From positions 1 to 6,022 of the forward strand of contig CAINDH010000151.1 in assembly GCA_903847285.1 (NCBI GenBank): a DNA stretch of 6,022 nucleotides. Direction: 5' to 3'. Source of the stretch: an uncultured Verrucomicrobia subdivision 3 bacterium. GTDB lineage: Bacteria; Verrucomicrobiota; Verrucomicrobiae; Limisphaerales; UBA11358. The notes beneath the pieces were generated by a model that worked only from the letters and a program-made list of their open reading frames with translations, was not told where the DNA came from and made no database searches. Within the stretch, counting starts at the first letter, position 1. The number at the start of each line of letters is the position of its first letter. The position numbers were made by a program, and so were the translations under genes. Shown one piece after another: positions 1-5,818 of this stretch.

Positions 1-1
1 C

Positions 2-487
2 ACACCGCTCAAACGCGTGACGTGGGTGAACACCTTGATCGGCGCGATTCCCGGCGCGTTACCGCCGCTCATGGGCTGGACGGCGGCGCGCAATGAATTG
101 AACGGCGAAGGTTGGGCATTGTTTGCGATTCTCGCATTCTGGCAAATCCCGCATTTCATGGCCATCGCGTGGCTGTATCGCGAAGATTACGCCAAGGCCG
201 GCTTCGTCATGCTGCCGAATCTGGACGAGGGTGGAAGCCGCACCGCGCAACAGGCGGTCGGCAACACGGTTGCCCTGCTAGTGGCAAGCCTGTGCCCGTT
301 TGCGCTGGGAATGAATGGGAAAACTTATCTCGTTGTCGCGCTGATTCTGGGAGCGGGCTATGGCTGGACTGCAATCCGGTTCGCACAGCAGCTTACGGCA
401 CAACGGGCACGGCAATTATTTCTGGCCTCCATCATTTATTTGCCGTTACTCATCGCGGTGCTGGTCGGAAACAAATTGTTGAAATGA
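2..487 (+). CDS. ctaB: Protoheme IX farnesyltransferase (heme O synthase), C-terminal part
   Basis: This is the 3' part of a gene whose start lies before the window; the open frame enters at base 2 and ends with TGA at 485-487, giving 161 residues. The family is a polytopic membrane prenyltransferase of the UbiA superfamily that adds a farnesyl group to heme B to make heme O for terminal oxidases. Visible hallmarks are TPLKR at the entry point, IGAIPGALPPLMGW shortly after, and the highly conserved block FWQIPHFMAIAWLYREDYAKAG followed by MLP, which holds the second acidic loop. Several hydrophobic segments follow and the protein ends in the usual short tail. A GTG at 17 is internal, not a start, because family homology continues upstream of it. 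The gene converges with the nitrite reductase operon, 26 bases from stop to stop, with no clear hairpin between them. Assignment is very sure; the gene is cut by the window edge, not broken. Confidence 0.95.
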   Translation, partial: TPLKRVTWVNTLIGAIPGALPPLMGWTAARNELNGEGWALFAILAFWQIPHFMAIAWLYREDYAKAGFVMLPNLDEGGSRTAQQAVGNTVALLVASLCPFALGMNGKTYLVVALILGAGYGWTAIRFAQQLTAQRARQLFLASIIYLPLLIAVLVGNKLLK

Positions 488-513
488 GAATATTGCCGAA
501 AGCTGGTAAGTTT

Positions 514-1233
514 TTATTCGCCAAGATTGCGGAGCAACAGCGCGTTCAATTTGGCGGGTGAAAAGACCGTGACGGTTTTACCTTTGACGGAGAGCAGTTT
601 TAACTCGCGAAATTTGGCGAGCGTGCGCGAAAAAGTTTCCCGGACGGTGCCCAGTTCCGCCGCCAGCACGCCTTTGGCCACGGATAGTTCGATTTTCACC
701 GGCGTTTCGCTTTGGGAATTCGGGCAGCGTTTCACCAGCCAGTTGGCCAGCCGAGTTTCAACGTCCTTCACCGTAAGGTCCTCGATCTGCCCGACGAGCA
801 CGCGCAGGTGTCCGCTCATGGAGCCAAGCATTCGCAGTGCGAGTTCTGGCTGTTGCTTGATCAAGGCGAGGAATCCTTCCTTTTGCACCAGCAAGACCTG
901 CGTTTTTTCCAGCACGCGAGCGTCGGCGGGATAACCGGTTGGGGCCGCCAGCGCCACCTCGGCAAACGAATCGCCCGTGCGAAACACATGGATGACCTGC
1001 TCCTTACCGGCGGCGGTTACGCGATGAACGTTCACCGCGCCGCGCTGAATGACGTAAAAGCCGGTCGCCGGATCGCCCTCGTGAAAAAGGTATTCGCCGC
1101 GCTCCAGTGACTTGACCAGCGAGACCTCGGCAATCGCCTCCAAATCCGCCTGCGGAACGCCGGTGAAAAGCTGGCAACTGCGCAGCGTGTTGACTACGGC
1201 CAGCTTTTTGAATTCGTTGAACGCGGTGGACAT
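514..1233 (-). CDS. Crp/Fnr-family transcriptional regulator, probably Dnr/NnrR-like
   Basis: A 239-residue regulator with the standard Crp/Fnr layout: an N-terminal cyclic-nucleotide-binding-type beta barrel (about residues 18-110, with LFTGVPQADLEAIA, LFHEGDPATGFYVIQRG and GDSFAEVAL), a long dimerisation helix (about 125-155), and a winged helix-turn-helix (about 155-230). The recognition helix contains E199, S202 and R203, the E-x-x-S-R pattern that Fnr-type proteins use to read TTGA half-sites. Only two cysteines are present (C20, C170), so the N-terminal [4Fe-4S] cluster of true Fnr is absent. The phosphate-binding cassette also lacks the Arg-Ser pair of cAMP-binding Crp. By family and by position at the end of a nirK operon, a nitric-oxide-responsive Dnr/NnrR role is inferred; heme binding cannot be seen from sequence. 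I chose the ATG at 1233, which lies 8 bases after the preceding stop. A TTG at 1275 would add 14 residues and a larger overlap. Neither has a clear ribosome binding site. Confidence 0.9.
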   Translation of the reverse strand: MSTAFNEFKKLAVVNTLRSCQLFTGVPQADLEAIAEVSLVKSLERGEYLFHEGDPATGFYVIQRGAVNVHRVTAAGKEQVIHVFRTGDSFAEVALAAPTGYPADARVLEKTQVLLVQKEGFLALIKQQPELALRMLGSMSGHLRVLVGQIEDLTVKDVETRLANWLVKRCPNSQSETPVKIELSVAKGVLAAELGTVRETFSRTLAKFRELKLLSVKGKTVTVFSPAKLNALLLRNLGE

Positions 1234-1241
1234 GGCGGGAT

Positions 1242-1490
1242 TCAAGCAGTCCCGCGCCAAAAGTAAATGATCCAATCCGCGCCGTTGCCGCGCTCCAGCT
1301 TGGACTGGAAGCCCTCGCTGTTGAGTTTCTCAATCAGCGGGGATGGCAGAAACGGCGCGACGACAATCAAGCCCTCATCCAGCTTGAGCGCATCCACGCG
1401 TTTGCGGATTTCGGGGAACGGTTCGACGCCACGCGACAGGATTTCGCGCACGTCAAAGCGTTTGAACTGGTTTATGGGCGGCATATTCAT
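1242..1490 (-). CDS. Small DUF2249-domain protein
   Basis: An 82-residue cytoplasmic protein that is essentially a single DUF2249 domain. The family pattern is visible as FDVREIL near residue 12, a central helix (PFPEIRKRVDAL), the strand LIVVAPFLPSPLIEKL, then GFQSKLERGNGADWIIYF. DUF2249 proteins are common in denitrification and anaerobic respiration clusters and are sometimes fused to hemerythrin-like domains. No biochemical role is firmly established, so I assign none. The start ATG (1488-1490) overlaps the stop TGA of the sco gene in an ATGA arrangement, which implies translational coupling. Another ATG two codons downstream is possible. The domain assignment is from remembered family consensus; the gene itself is well supported by its packing between neighbours. 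Confidence 0.82.
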   Translation of the reverse strand: MNMPPINQFKRFDVREILSRGVEPFPEIRKRVDALKLDEGLIVVAPFLPSPLIEKLNSEGFQSKLERGNGADWIIYFWRGTA

Positions 1491-2098
1491 GGTGAGGAGA
1501 GCGTTTTAAGTTTCGAGATAATTTCATCCGTCGGCAAATTTAATCCGGGCTGCTGAAAGATAATTTCGCCATCGGCGTTCAGCAGGGTGATGACATTGGA
1601 ATGGGCAAAATCACCGTTGGCATCTTTTTTGTAAATCACGCCGAGCAGCGCGGCCAATTCTCTAACGTCATCTGGCTCGCCGCGCAGCAGCGTCCAGTTT
1701 TGATTGCTCAATTCGCGTTTGGCGCGGTAGGCCTTCAACGCGGCCGGCGTGTCGCGCACGCTGTCGAATGAGACGAGCAGGAAGTCCGTGTTGGTTCGCA
1801 GGTTCGCTGGCAACGCGGCTTCGATACGTTGCATATCGCTGACGGTGAGCGGACAGGTGAACTGGCAGGATGCAAAAAACATCGCCACCACCTGCGGATG
1901 CCCGCGCAACACACCGAGCTTCACTTTGCGGCCGTTATCCGCCGTCCAAGTTGAATCAAGCAGGAACAACGACTTGTCGGTGTAATTCGTCTGTGCTGCA
2001 ATCGGACGGCAACACGGCGGCAACACGGCGGCAGTTTCGTTTGTTATCGCCAGTGCGGTTGCGGAGGAAAGCGCGAGGATGAGCAGCGGCAGCTTCAT
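1487..2098 (-). CDS. Sco1/SenC/PrrC-family copper protein
   Basis: A 203-residue exported thioredoxin-fold protein. The N-terminus (residues 1-17, ending in ATALA) is a signal peptide. The Sco copper site is complete: C78 and C82 in the CxxxC motif within FFASCQFTCPLT, and the distant histidine H166 in ANGDFAHSNVI. The family block SFDSVRDTPAALKAY (about 110-124) is also present. Sco proteins bind copper and act as a copper-delivery factor or thiol-disulfide reductant for the CuA site of cytochrome oxidase. In denitrification clusters they are thought to serve copper enzymes such as NirK or NosZ, and given the position directly behind nirK-nirV a role in maturing this NirK is inferred. A vicinal cysteine pair (C29-C30) lies in the mature N-terminus. 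The start at 2098 gives a proper signal peptide and an ATGA overlap with nirV; upstream extension in the same frame adds only unconserved sequence inside nirV. Confidence 0.92.
   Translation of the reverse strand: MKLPLLILALSSATALAITNETAAVLPPCCRPIAAQTNYTDKSLFLLDSTWTADNGRKVKLGVLRGHPQVVAMFFASCQFTCPLTVSDMQRIEAALPANLRTNTDFLLVSFDSVRDTPAALKAYRAKRELSNQNWTLLRGEPDDVRELAALLGVIYKKDANGDFAHSNVITLLNADGEIIFQQPGLNLPTDEIISKLKTLSSP
2008..2029. repeat. 11-bp tandem duplication inside sco
   Basis: Two exact adjacent copies of GGCAACACGGC. Because 11 is not a multiple of three, the two copies are read in different frames; on the coding strand they give AVLPPCC, so the second copy supplies the vicinal cysteine pair C29-C30 of the Sco protein. 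The reading frame stays open through the repeat and on into the conserved domain. Confidence 0.8.
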
Positions 2099-2877
2099 AA
2101 ATCCATGGCGCACCGAAAACCCAGATTGTGAACCGTGTAAGCCGCCTTGAGGCTGCTGCGAAATCCGTAGCGCATGAACGCGGGGAAGTTTTGCACATCC
2201 TTTGCGCCGATGGCACCCGCGCCGCAAAAGAGTTGGCGATCCAGGCCAGCGTCGCCGCGCGCATCGCCAGTGACAGTGGCGGAATTAAAATCGGAAACCC
2301 ATTCCCAGACGAGGCCGTGCAAGTCGCGCACACCCCAGAAATTGGTCGGGCCAGATTCGACGGCGGGCAAAACGCCGGACGACGAGGTGGAATACCAGCG
2401 CAGAATGTCGTGTTGAAACGCCGCATCCTTGGTGCCATCCGCCAGAGCTGGACTCGCAGCAGCGGCGACTTCCCATTCGGCAACCGTCGGTAATCGTTTG
2501 CCCTGCCATTGCGCGAACGCTTTCGCGGCAAACCACGAAACCCACACGACGGGCTGATTCGGCAGCGTGTTGGTGCCGAATTCCAGATCGCCGGCCCAGT
2601 GTTTCAAATAATTTTCGTCGGCAAAAATCCGTTTCACCTGCGAGCGCTGCCAGCGCGGATTCGCGCGGACGAATTCCAGAAATCTTTCGTTCGTGACCGG
2701 CACCACATCGAGATAAAAACTTTTGACCGGCACTTCCTTCAAATCCGTCTGTGAACGGAAGAGCGGACGAAAGACCCCGTTGGAAACGCAGGCCATGTCC
2801 GGCGGTGCCGCGTGCGCCACCGCATTCGCAAGCAACCCTAGCGCGGCTATGCAAATGTAATGACGGAGGCCGGACAT
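2095..2877 (-). CDS. nirV: NirV-like protein, FGE-sulfatase (SUMF1) fold
   Basis: A 260-residue protein with an N-terminal signal peptide (about 1-23, ending AHA) and an FGE-sulfatase domain. Family landmarks are PVTNERFLEFV (60-70), PVVWVSWFAAKAFAQW with GKRLPTVAEWE (109-136), NFWGVRDLHGLVWEWVSDF (179-197) and the C-terminal NLGFRC (251-256). NirV is the name for this protein encoded directly downstream of nirK in many denitrifiers; its precise function is unknown. In true formylglycine-generating enzymes a catalytic cysteine sits in a C-R-x-A-x-R motif. Here the aligned stretch reads FMRYGFRSSL with no cysteine, so conversion of sulfatase cysteines to formylglycine is unlikely. C218 and C256 remain as other cysteines. 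The gene starts 10 bases after the nirK stop and its TGA overlaps the sco start. Family assignment is secure; the symbol rests on gene order and the overall pattern. Confidence 0.87.
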   Translation of the reverse strand: MSGLRHYICIAALGLLANAVAHAAPPDMACVSNGVFRPLFRSQTDLKEVPVKSFYLDVVPVTNERFLEFVRANPRWQRSQVKRIFADENYLKHWAGDLEFGTNTLPNQPVVWVSWFAAKAFAQWQGKRLPTVAEWEVAAAASPALADGTKDAAFQHDILRWYSTSSSGVLPAVESGPTNFWGVRDLHGLVWEWVSDFNSATVTGDARGDAGLDRQLFCGAGAIGAKDVQNFPAFMRYGFRSSLKAAYTVHNLGFRCAMDL

Positions 2878-2887
2878 GGCGTTTTAG

Positions 2888-4429
2888 TTATTCAAACTTG
2901 CTTGGAGCCGGAGTCGCGTTCGGTGCGGGCGCAGCGGCTTCGGCACGAATTTTCGCCACATCCGCCGCGCTCACGGCGTCGCTGGCGTTGCCCCAAGAGT
3001 TGCGCACATACGTCAGCACGTTGGCGATTTGCTCGTCGGTGAGGTAGGCCAGCGGAATCATCGTGCCTTTGTAGGTCTTGCCATTGACGACCGTCTCGCC
3101 AGTGCGACCGATCACCACGGCGCGAATGGCGTCATCTTTGTTTTTTATCAGGAAATCAGATTCTGCCAGTGGCGGGATTTGTCCCGGCACACCGAGGCCG
3201 GTGGGTTGATGGCACACGAAGCACGTCTGCATGTAAACCGACTTCCCTTTCTCGACTTGAATGTCCTTGGTCAGGCCGGCGATTTTCGGGTTGCCCTTGA
3301 GCTCGGAAGCCATTTGCGCCTTGAGTTCGGCCACTTTCTTTTCCGAATCAGAACCGGCTTCCGCCGCGCTACCGAGATAAATCGCATCTACTTCCTTGCC
3401 GGAATAAACCAGCAAATCCGACGGGCCGGAAACTTTCAACATGCCGAGCGCGCCCTTGTTGAACGCGCGAAACAGGGCGTGATCCACGAGGATGAACGTG
3501 CCGGGCACGTCCACCTTGAATTCCACAATCGCCGAACCACCCGCCGGAACGAGCGTGGACTGGACGTTATGCTGGCTGATGGTTGTGCCGCCTTCCTGAT
3601 AGACGTTGTCGAAAATTTCACCGATGACATGGAATGAGCTGGTCAGGTTCGGACCGCCGTTGCCGACGAACAAGCGAACCGTTTCACCGACCTTGGCCGT
3701 CAGCGCCTTGTCGCCGACGAGCGAACCAACCGCGCCATTGAACACCACATACGCCGGACGCTCGTCAATCGCCTTGTTCATGTCGAATGGCTGCAACCCT
3801 TCAACGCCAAACGCGGCCGCAGTATAAAACTCGCCTTGCATGACATAATACTCGCGATCCACCGGCGGCAGACCGCCTTCCGGCTCAACGAGAATCAGAC
3901 CATACATACCGTTCGCGACGTGCATCCCAACGGGCGCGGTTGCGCAGTGATAGACGTAAAGTCCCGGGTTCAACGCCTTGAAGGAAAATTGCGACGAATG
4001 TCCCGGCGCGGTGAACGACGACGTGGCGCCACCGCCCGGCCCGGTGACAGCGTGCAGGTCAATATTGTGCGGCAGCTTGCTGTCCGGCGCATTGTTCAAA
4101 TGAAATTCCACATCATCGCCCACGCGGATCCGGATGAAACTGCCGGGCACATCGCCACCAAAAGTCCAAAACGTGTAGTCCACACCATCGGCAAGGCGCT
4201 TCGTGACTTCCTTCACTTCGAGATGGACGATGACTTTGGCCGAGTGCTTGCGCTTGATGGGCGGCGGCACGTTGGGTGCCTGTGTCAGCACGGCTTCTTC
4301 CTGACCAATCGCTTCAGGATCGGCCGGCTTGACGGGTTTGGTCGGCGCATCGGCAGCCAGCGCCATGCTGCTCAACAGCGCCATGCCCAGGCCAACAGCG
4401 CAAAATAGATAAATGAAGTTTCGATTCAT
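2888..4429 (-). CDS. nirK: Copper-containing nitrite reductase with C-terminal cytochrome c domain
   Basis: A 513-residue periplasmic enzyme that reduces nitrite to nitric oxide. Residues 1-25 form a signal peptide ending ALA, followed by a proline-rich spacer. Two cupredoxin domains span about 60-340. All expected ligands are present: type 1 copper H121, C162, H170, M175; type 2 copper H126, H161, H317; and the catalytic pair D124 and H267. The type 1 Cys lies in [18 protein letters not shown]. After the usual [11 protein letters not shown] tail and a charged linker (about 355-390) comes a class I cytochrome c domain with heme motif C403-x-x-C406-H407 and probable axial M457 in KGTMIPL. The fused heme domain should pass electrons straight to the type 1 copper; such fusions are known (for example in Ralstonia pickettii). 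A low-complexity Ala/Pro tail ends the protein. The ATG overlaps the stop of the upstream DGC gene (ATGA). No Shine-Dalgarno sequence is seen. Confidence 0.97.
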   Translation of the reverse strand: MNRNFIYLFCAVGLGMALLSSMALAADAPTKPVKPADPEAIGQEEAVLTQAPNVPPPIKRKHSAKVIVHLEVKEVTKRLADGVDYTFWTFGGDVPGSFIRIRVGDDVEFHLNNAPDSKLPHNIDLHAVTGPGGGATSSFTAPGHSSQFSFKALNPGLYVYHCATAPVGMHVANGMYGLILVEPEGGLPPVDREYYVMQGEFYTAAAFGVEGLQPFDMNKAIDERPAYVVFNGAVGSLVGDKALTAKVGETVRLFVGNGGPNLTSSFHVIGEIFDNVYQEGGTTISQHNVQSTLVPAGGSAIVEFKVDVPGTFILVDHALFRAFNKGALGMLKVSGPSDLLVYSGKEVDAIYLGSAAEAGSDSEKKVAELKAQMASELKGNPKIAGLTKDIQVEKGKSVYMQTCFVCHQPTGLGVPGQIPPLAESDFLIKNKDDAIRAVVIGRTGETVVNGKTYKGTMIPLAYLTDEQIANVLTYVRNSWGNASDAVSAADVAKIRAEAAAPAPNATPAPSKFE

Positions 4430-4857
4430 GATTGGTTGATGGTGGTTGGTTCAGGTTGATTTTGGATGACGGCGGTAAAGTTTCCGTCTGCGAGTATTTT
4501 TCTGGCCGCATTGACGCCGACAGCGATCCTATCGTCCGTCACCGGGCAGGAATTTTTTCGGAAGCCCAGCGCGTGCAGTTCGAGGTGCCCAAAATCTTTG
4601 AAGCCAGCGAGTTCCAGCGTGTGCCGCGTGCAATTCAGCGGGCAGCCGTCAATCGCCAAAATGCGTTCTGCCGATGCCGCCTTATTGACGAGCGGCTTCA
4701 CGCGCCCGCCGATGCCAGCCAGACAGGACATCTCCGCCGCGCCTTCGCGCGTGAGCTGGCGCGCGATTCGGTCGGCTAGTTCGCCCGCATCCGAACAACC
4801 GGAGCAGGCATAGACCACGGTGCCGTTTTTTAGCGGCGTATTTTGGCTTTCGCTCAT
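4426..4857 (-). CDS. DGC-domain cysteine-rich putative metal-binding protein
   Basis: A 143-residue soluble protein without a signal peptide, the first gene of the nitrite reductase operon. It matches the putative zinc-binding DGC family: an N-terminal strand followed by [14 protein letters not shown] (C18, C21), a helix, [10 protein letters not shown] (C45), then the naming motif D70-G71-C72 in [18 protein letters not shown] (C72, C76) and a late C104. Six cysteines in 143 residues with this spacing suggest a metal site. The metal and biochemical role are unknown; zinc comes only from the family name, and copper handling for NirK is conceivable from context. The C-terminal dozen residues ([10 protein letters not shown]) look disordered and end in an ATGA overlap with nirK, so translation is likely coupled. 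The ATG at 4857 is chosen because it precedes the conserved domain by about ten residues and follows the operator region; no strong ribosome binding site is visible. Confidence 0.86.
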   Translation of the reverse strand: MSESQNTPLKNGTVVYACSGCSDAGELADRIARQLTREGAAEMSCLAGIGGRVKPLVNKAASAERILAIDGCPLNCTRHTLELAGFKDFGHLELHALGFRKNSCPVTDDRIAVGVNAARKILADGNFTAVIQNQPEPTTINQS

Positions 4858-4906
4858 GACATTTCTTTTGTCACGCTGTTAATTTGCCTCAAACGCCTTC
4901 AAGAAG

Positions 4907-4924
4907 ATTTGACGCAGGTCAAAT
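4907..4924 (-). promoter_or_regulatory. Fnr/Dnr-type operator palindrome upstream of the nirK operon
   Basis: A perfect inverted repeat with 7-base arms and a 4-base spacer, ATTTGAC-GCAG-GTCAAAT. It contains the Fnr/Dnr core TTGAC-N4-GTCAA. Its centre is about 58 bases upstream of the first gene's ATG. If it works as a class II activator site at -41.5, transcription would start near 4874, leaving a leader of about 16 bases. The -10 hexamer would then be revcomp 4881-4886 (CAAATT), a weak match. The symmetry and position are seen directly; binding by the operon's own regulator is inferred from its E-x-x-S-R recognition helix. Confidence 0.85.
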
Positions 4925-4948
4925 CCAAATCACTATTTTCCCAAGTTG

Positions 4949-4985
4949 AAAAAAAGCAAAACGGCCTCCGTAACTGAAGGCCGTT
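4949..4985 (-). terminator. Rho-independent terminator after the YwiC-like gene
   Basis: Read on the minus strand, an 8-bp stem (AACGGCCT / AGGCCGTT, bases 4985-4978 and 4967-4960) closes a 10-base loop. It is followed by TTG, C and a run of seven T (4955-4949). It begins 22 bases after the stop of the YwiC-like gene, the expected place. It separates that transcript from the nirK operon, whose operator lies 24 bases further on. The stem is nearly symmetrical but only the minus strand has the T run next to it. Confidence 0.88.
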
Positions 4986-5007
4986 GCAAAATTAATTTGA
5001 GCCCGCA

Positions 5008-5808
5008 TCACCAGCCGCCAGCGCTCTTCCACGTCATCGCCAGCACCAGCAGCATCAGCCCGCCCAGCACGGCCTCGGTGATGCCAATTTGACGGGCCGT
5101 AATTTGTGGACGCCGGAGTAACAGCCAGAAAGTTCGCACGGCAAACACAACGGCAAAAGCCGGTGCGAGCCACGGTGCGAAATGTTGCACTGCAAACCAA
5201 GTCATCAAACCAATTCCAACCAACACGGCCATGATAGCCGGTTGGACAGAAACTTTTTGCCGCTTCGCCATCCGCAGGCGCGTCCGCACCGTCAAAATTG
5301 TCGGCACACTGCGGGTGAGTGACATCGCGGCCAGGGCGAGCGATTGATTCACGCTCCAGCCGGCCAGCGCGGCAAACACGGCGGGCAGAATGCCGAACGT
5401 CACCGCGCCCGCAATTTCGGCCGTGCCTTCGCGCGTTTCGTTGCGACTGTCGGCCCACACGAAAGCCAAGCCGGCCAGTGCTGCCGGGATCAGGGGCCAG
5501 AAATGTTCCACGCGACCAAGGCGAACCGCCAGCAGCAAGCCGACGGCGGCGAAGATCGTTAAAACAAAAACGCTGGCGCGGGCGATTTTCCAACGCTCGC
5601 AATCCAGTTCGCACAGAAGAATCTTCAGTGGACGCCGCAGAAAAAATCCTGACACCGCTGCCAGCGCCAAGCTCAGGCCTGCCGCCGAGGGCGCGACGAG
5701 CAGGCCGAAGGCTACCGGCTCCAGTGCGAGCGACCAACTGCCATGCTCTTTCGGCAATGACAGTTGAATCGCCGCGCGCCAGGAAAATTTATCCACGGTC
5801 AGCGTCAT
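5008..5808 (-). CDS. YwiC-like integral membrane protein
   Basis: A 266-residue polytopic membrane protein of the YwiC-like family. The signature is the N-terminal LPKEHGSW (residues 18-25), typical of this family, followed by about seven hydrophobic segments (roughly 30-56, 79-96, 103-118, 133-162, 189-207, 212-231, 243-260). Loops between them carry RRPLKIL, the acidic/basic loop ADSRNETREGTAEIAGA and RTRLRMAKRQK. In Bacillus, ywiC lies next to fnr and nar genes, and relatives recur near anaerobic respiration genes. The biochemical function is unknown; the shape resembles a UbiA-type fold but I cannot show that. I chose ATG at 5808, 10 bases after the preceding stop and with a weak GAAAG upstream. 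A GTG at 5832 would add eight residues and overlap the preceding gene by 14 bases. A terminator follows, so this is the last gene of its transcript. Confidence 0.82.
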   Translation of the reverse strand: MTLTVDKFSWRAAIQLSLPKEHGSWSLALEPVAFGLLVAPSAAGLSLALAAVSGFFLRRPLKILLCELDCERWKIARASVFVLTIFAAVGLLLAVRLGRVEHFWPLIPAALAGLAFVWADSRNETREGTAEIAGAVTFGILPAVFAALAGWSVNQSLALAAMSLTRSVPTILTVRTRLRMAKRQKVSVQPAIMAVLVGIGLMTWFAVQHFAPWLAPAFAVVFAVRTFWLLLRRPQITARQIGITEAVLGGLMLLVLAMTWKSAGGW

Positions 5809-5818
5809 GGTTTGACTT

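Larger units (their letters stand above)
4858..5007. other. Intergenic regulatory region between YwiC-like gene and nirK operon
   Basis: This 150-base gap is the only sizeable non-coding stretch in the window. It contains the terminator at 4949-4985 and the palindromic operator at 4907-4924. Bases 4858-4906, between operator and first start codon, should hold the core promoter; the AT-rich patch at about 4879-4886 is the best -10 candidate. No small open frame or structured RNA was recognised in it. Confidence 0.75.

Noticed and set aside
856..865. Palindrome CTTGATCAAG
   Set aside because: It has no spacer, lies within the regulator coding sequence, and is explained by the codons for a Leu-Ile-Lys stretch.
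1234..1275. TTG start extending the regulator by 14 residues
   Set aside because: It would overlap the DUF2249 gene by 34 bases and uses a rare start. The ATG at 1233 leaves a normal 8-base gap and a typical Crp/Fnr length.
1700..1711. TTGATTGCTCAA, resembling an Fnr site
   Set aside because: The symmetry TTGA-N4-TCAA is two bases shorter than the TTGAN-N4-NTCAA site, and it lies inside the sco coding sequence away from any start.
2099..2227. N-terminal extension of the Sco frame
   Set aside because: It is a non-conserved, Arg/Gly-rich sequence inside nirV and would bury the obvious signal peptide that begins at the ATG at 2098.
3029..3637. Long plus-strand open frame opposite nirK (202 codons)
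   Set aside because: It lies antisense to a fully conserved NirK sequence with all ligands, and its translation shows no recognisable domain. It is a GC-driven shadow frame, as is the one at 3836-4408.
4434..4462. Short GGTTGA/GGTTGG repeats near the nirK start
   Set aside because: They are low-complexity codons for the Pro/Thr/Asn/Gln tail of the DGC protein; no ordered array or symmetry is present.
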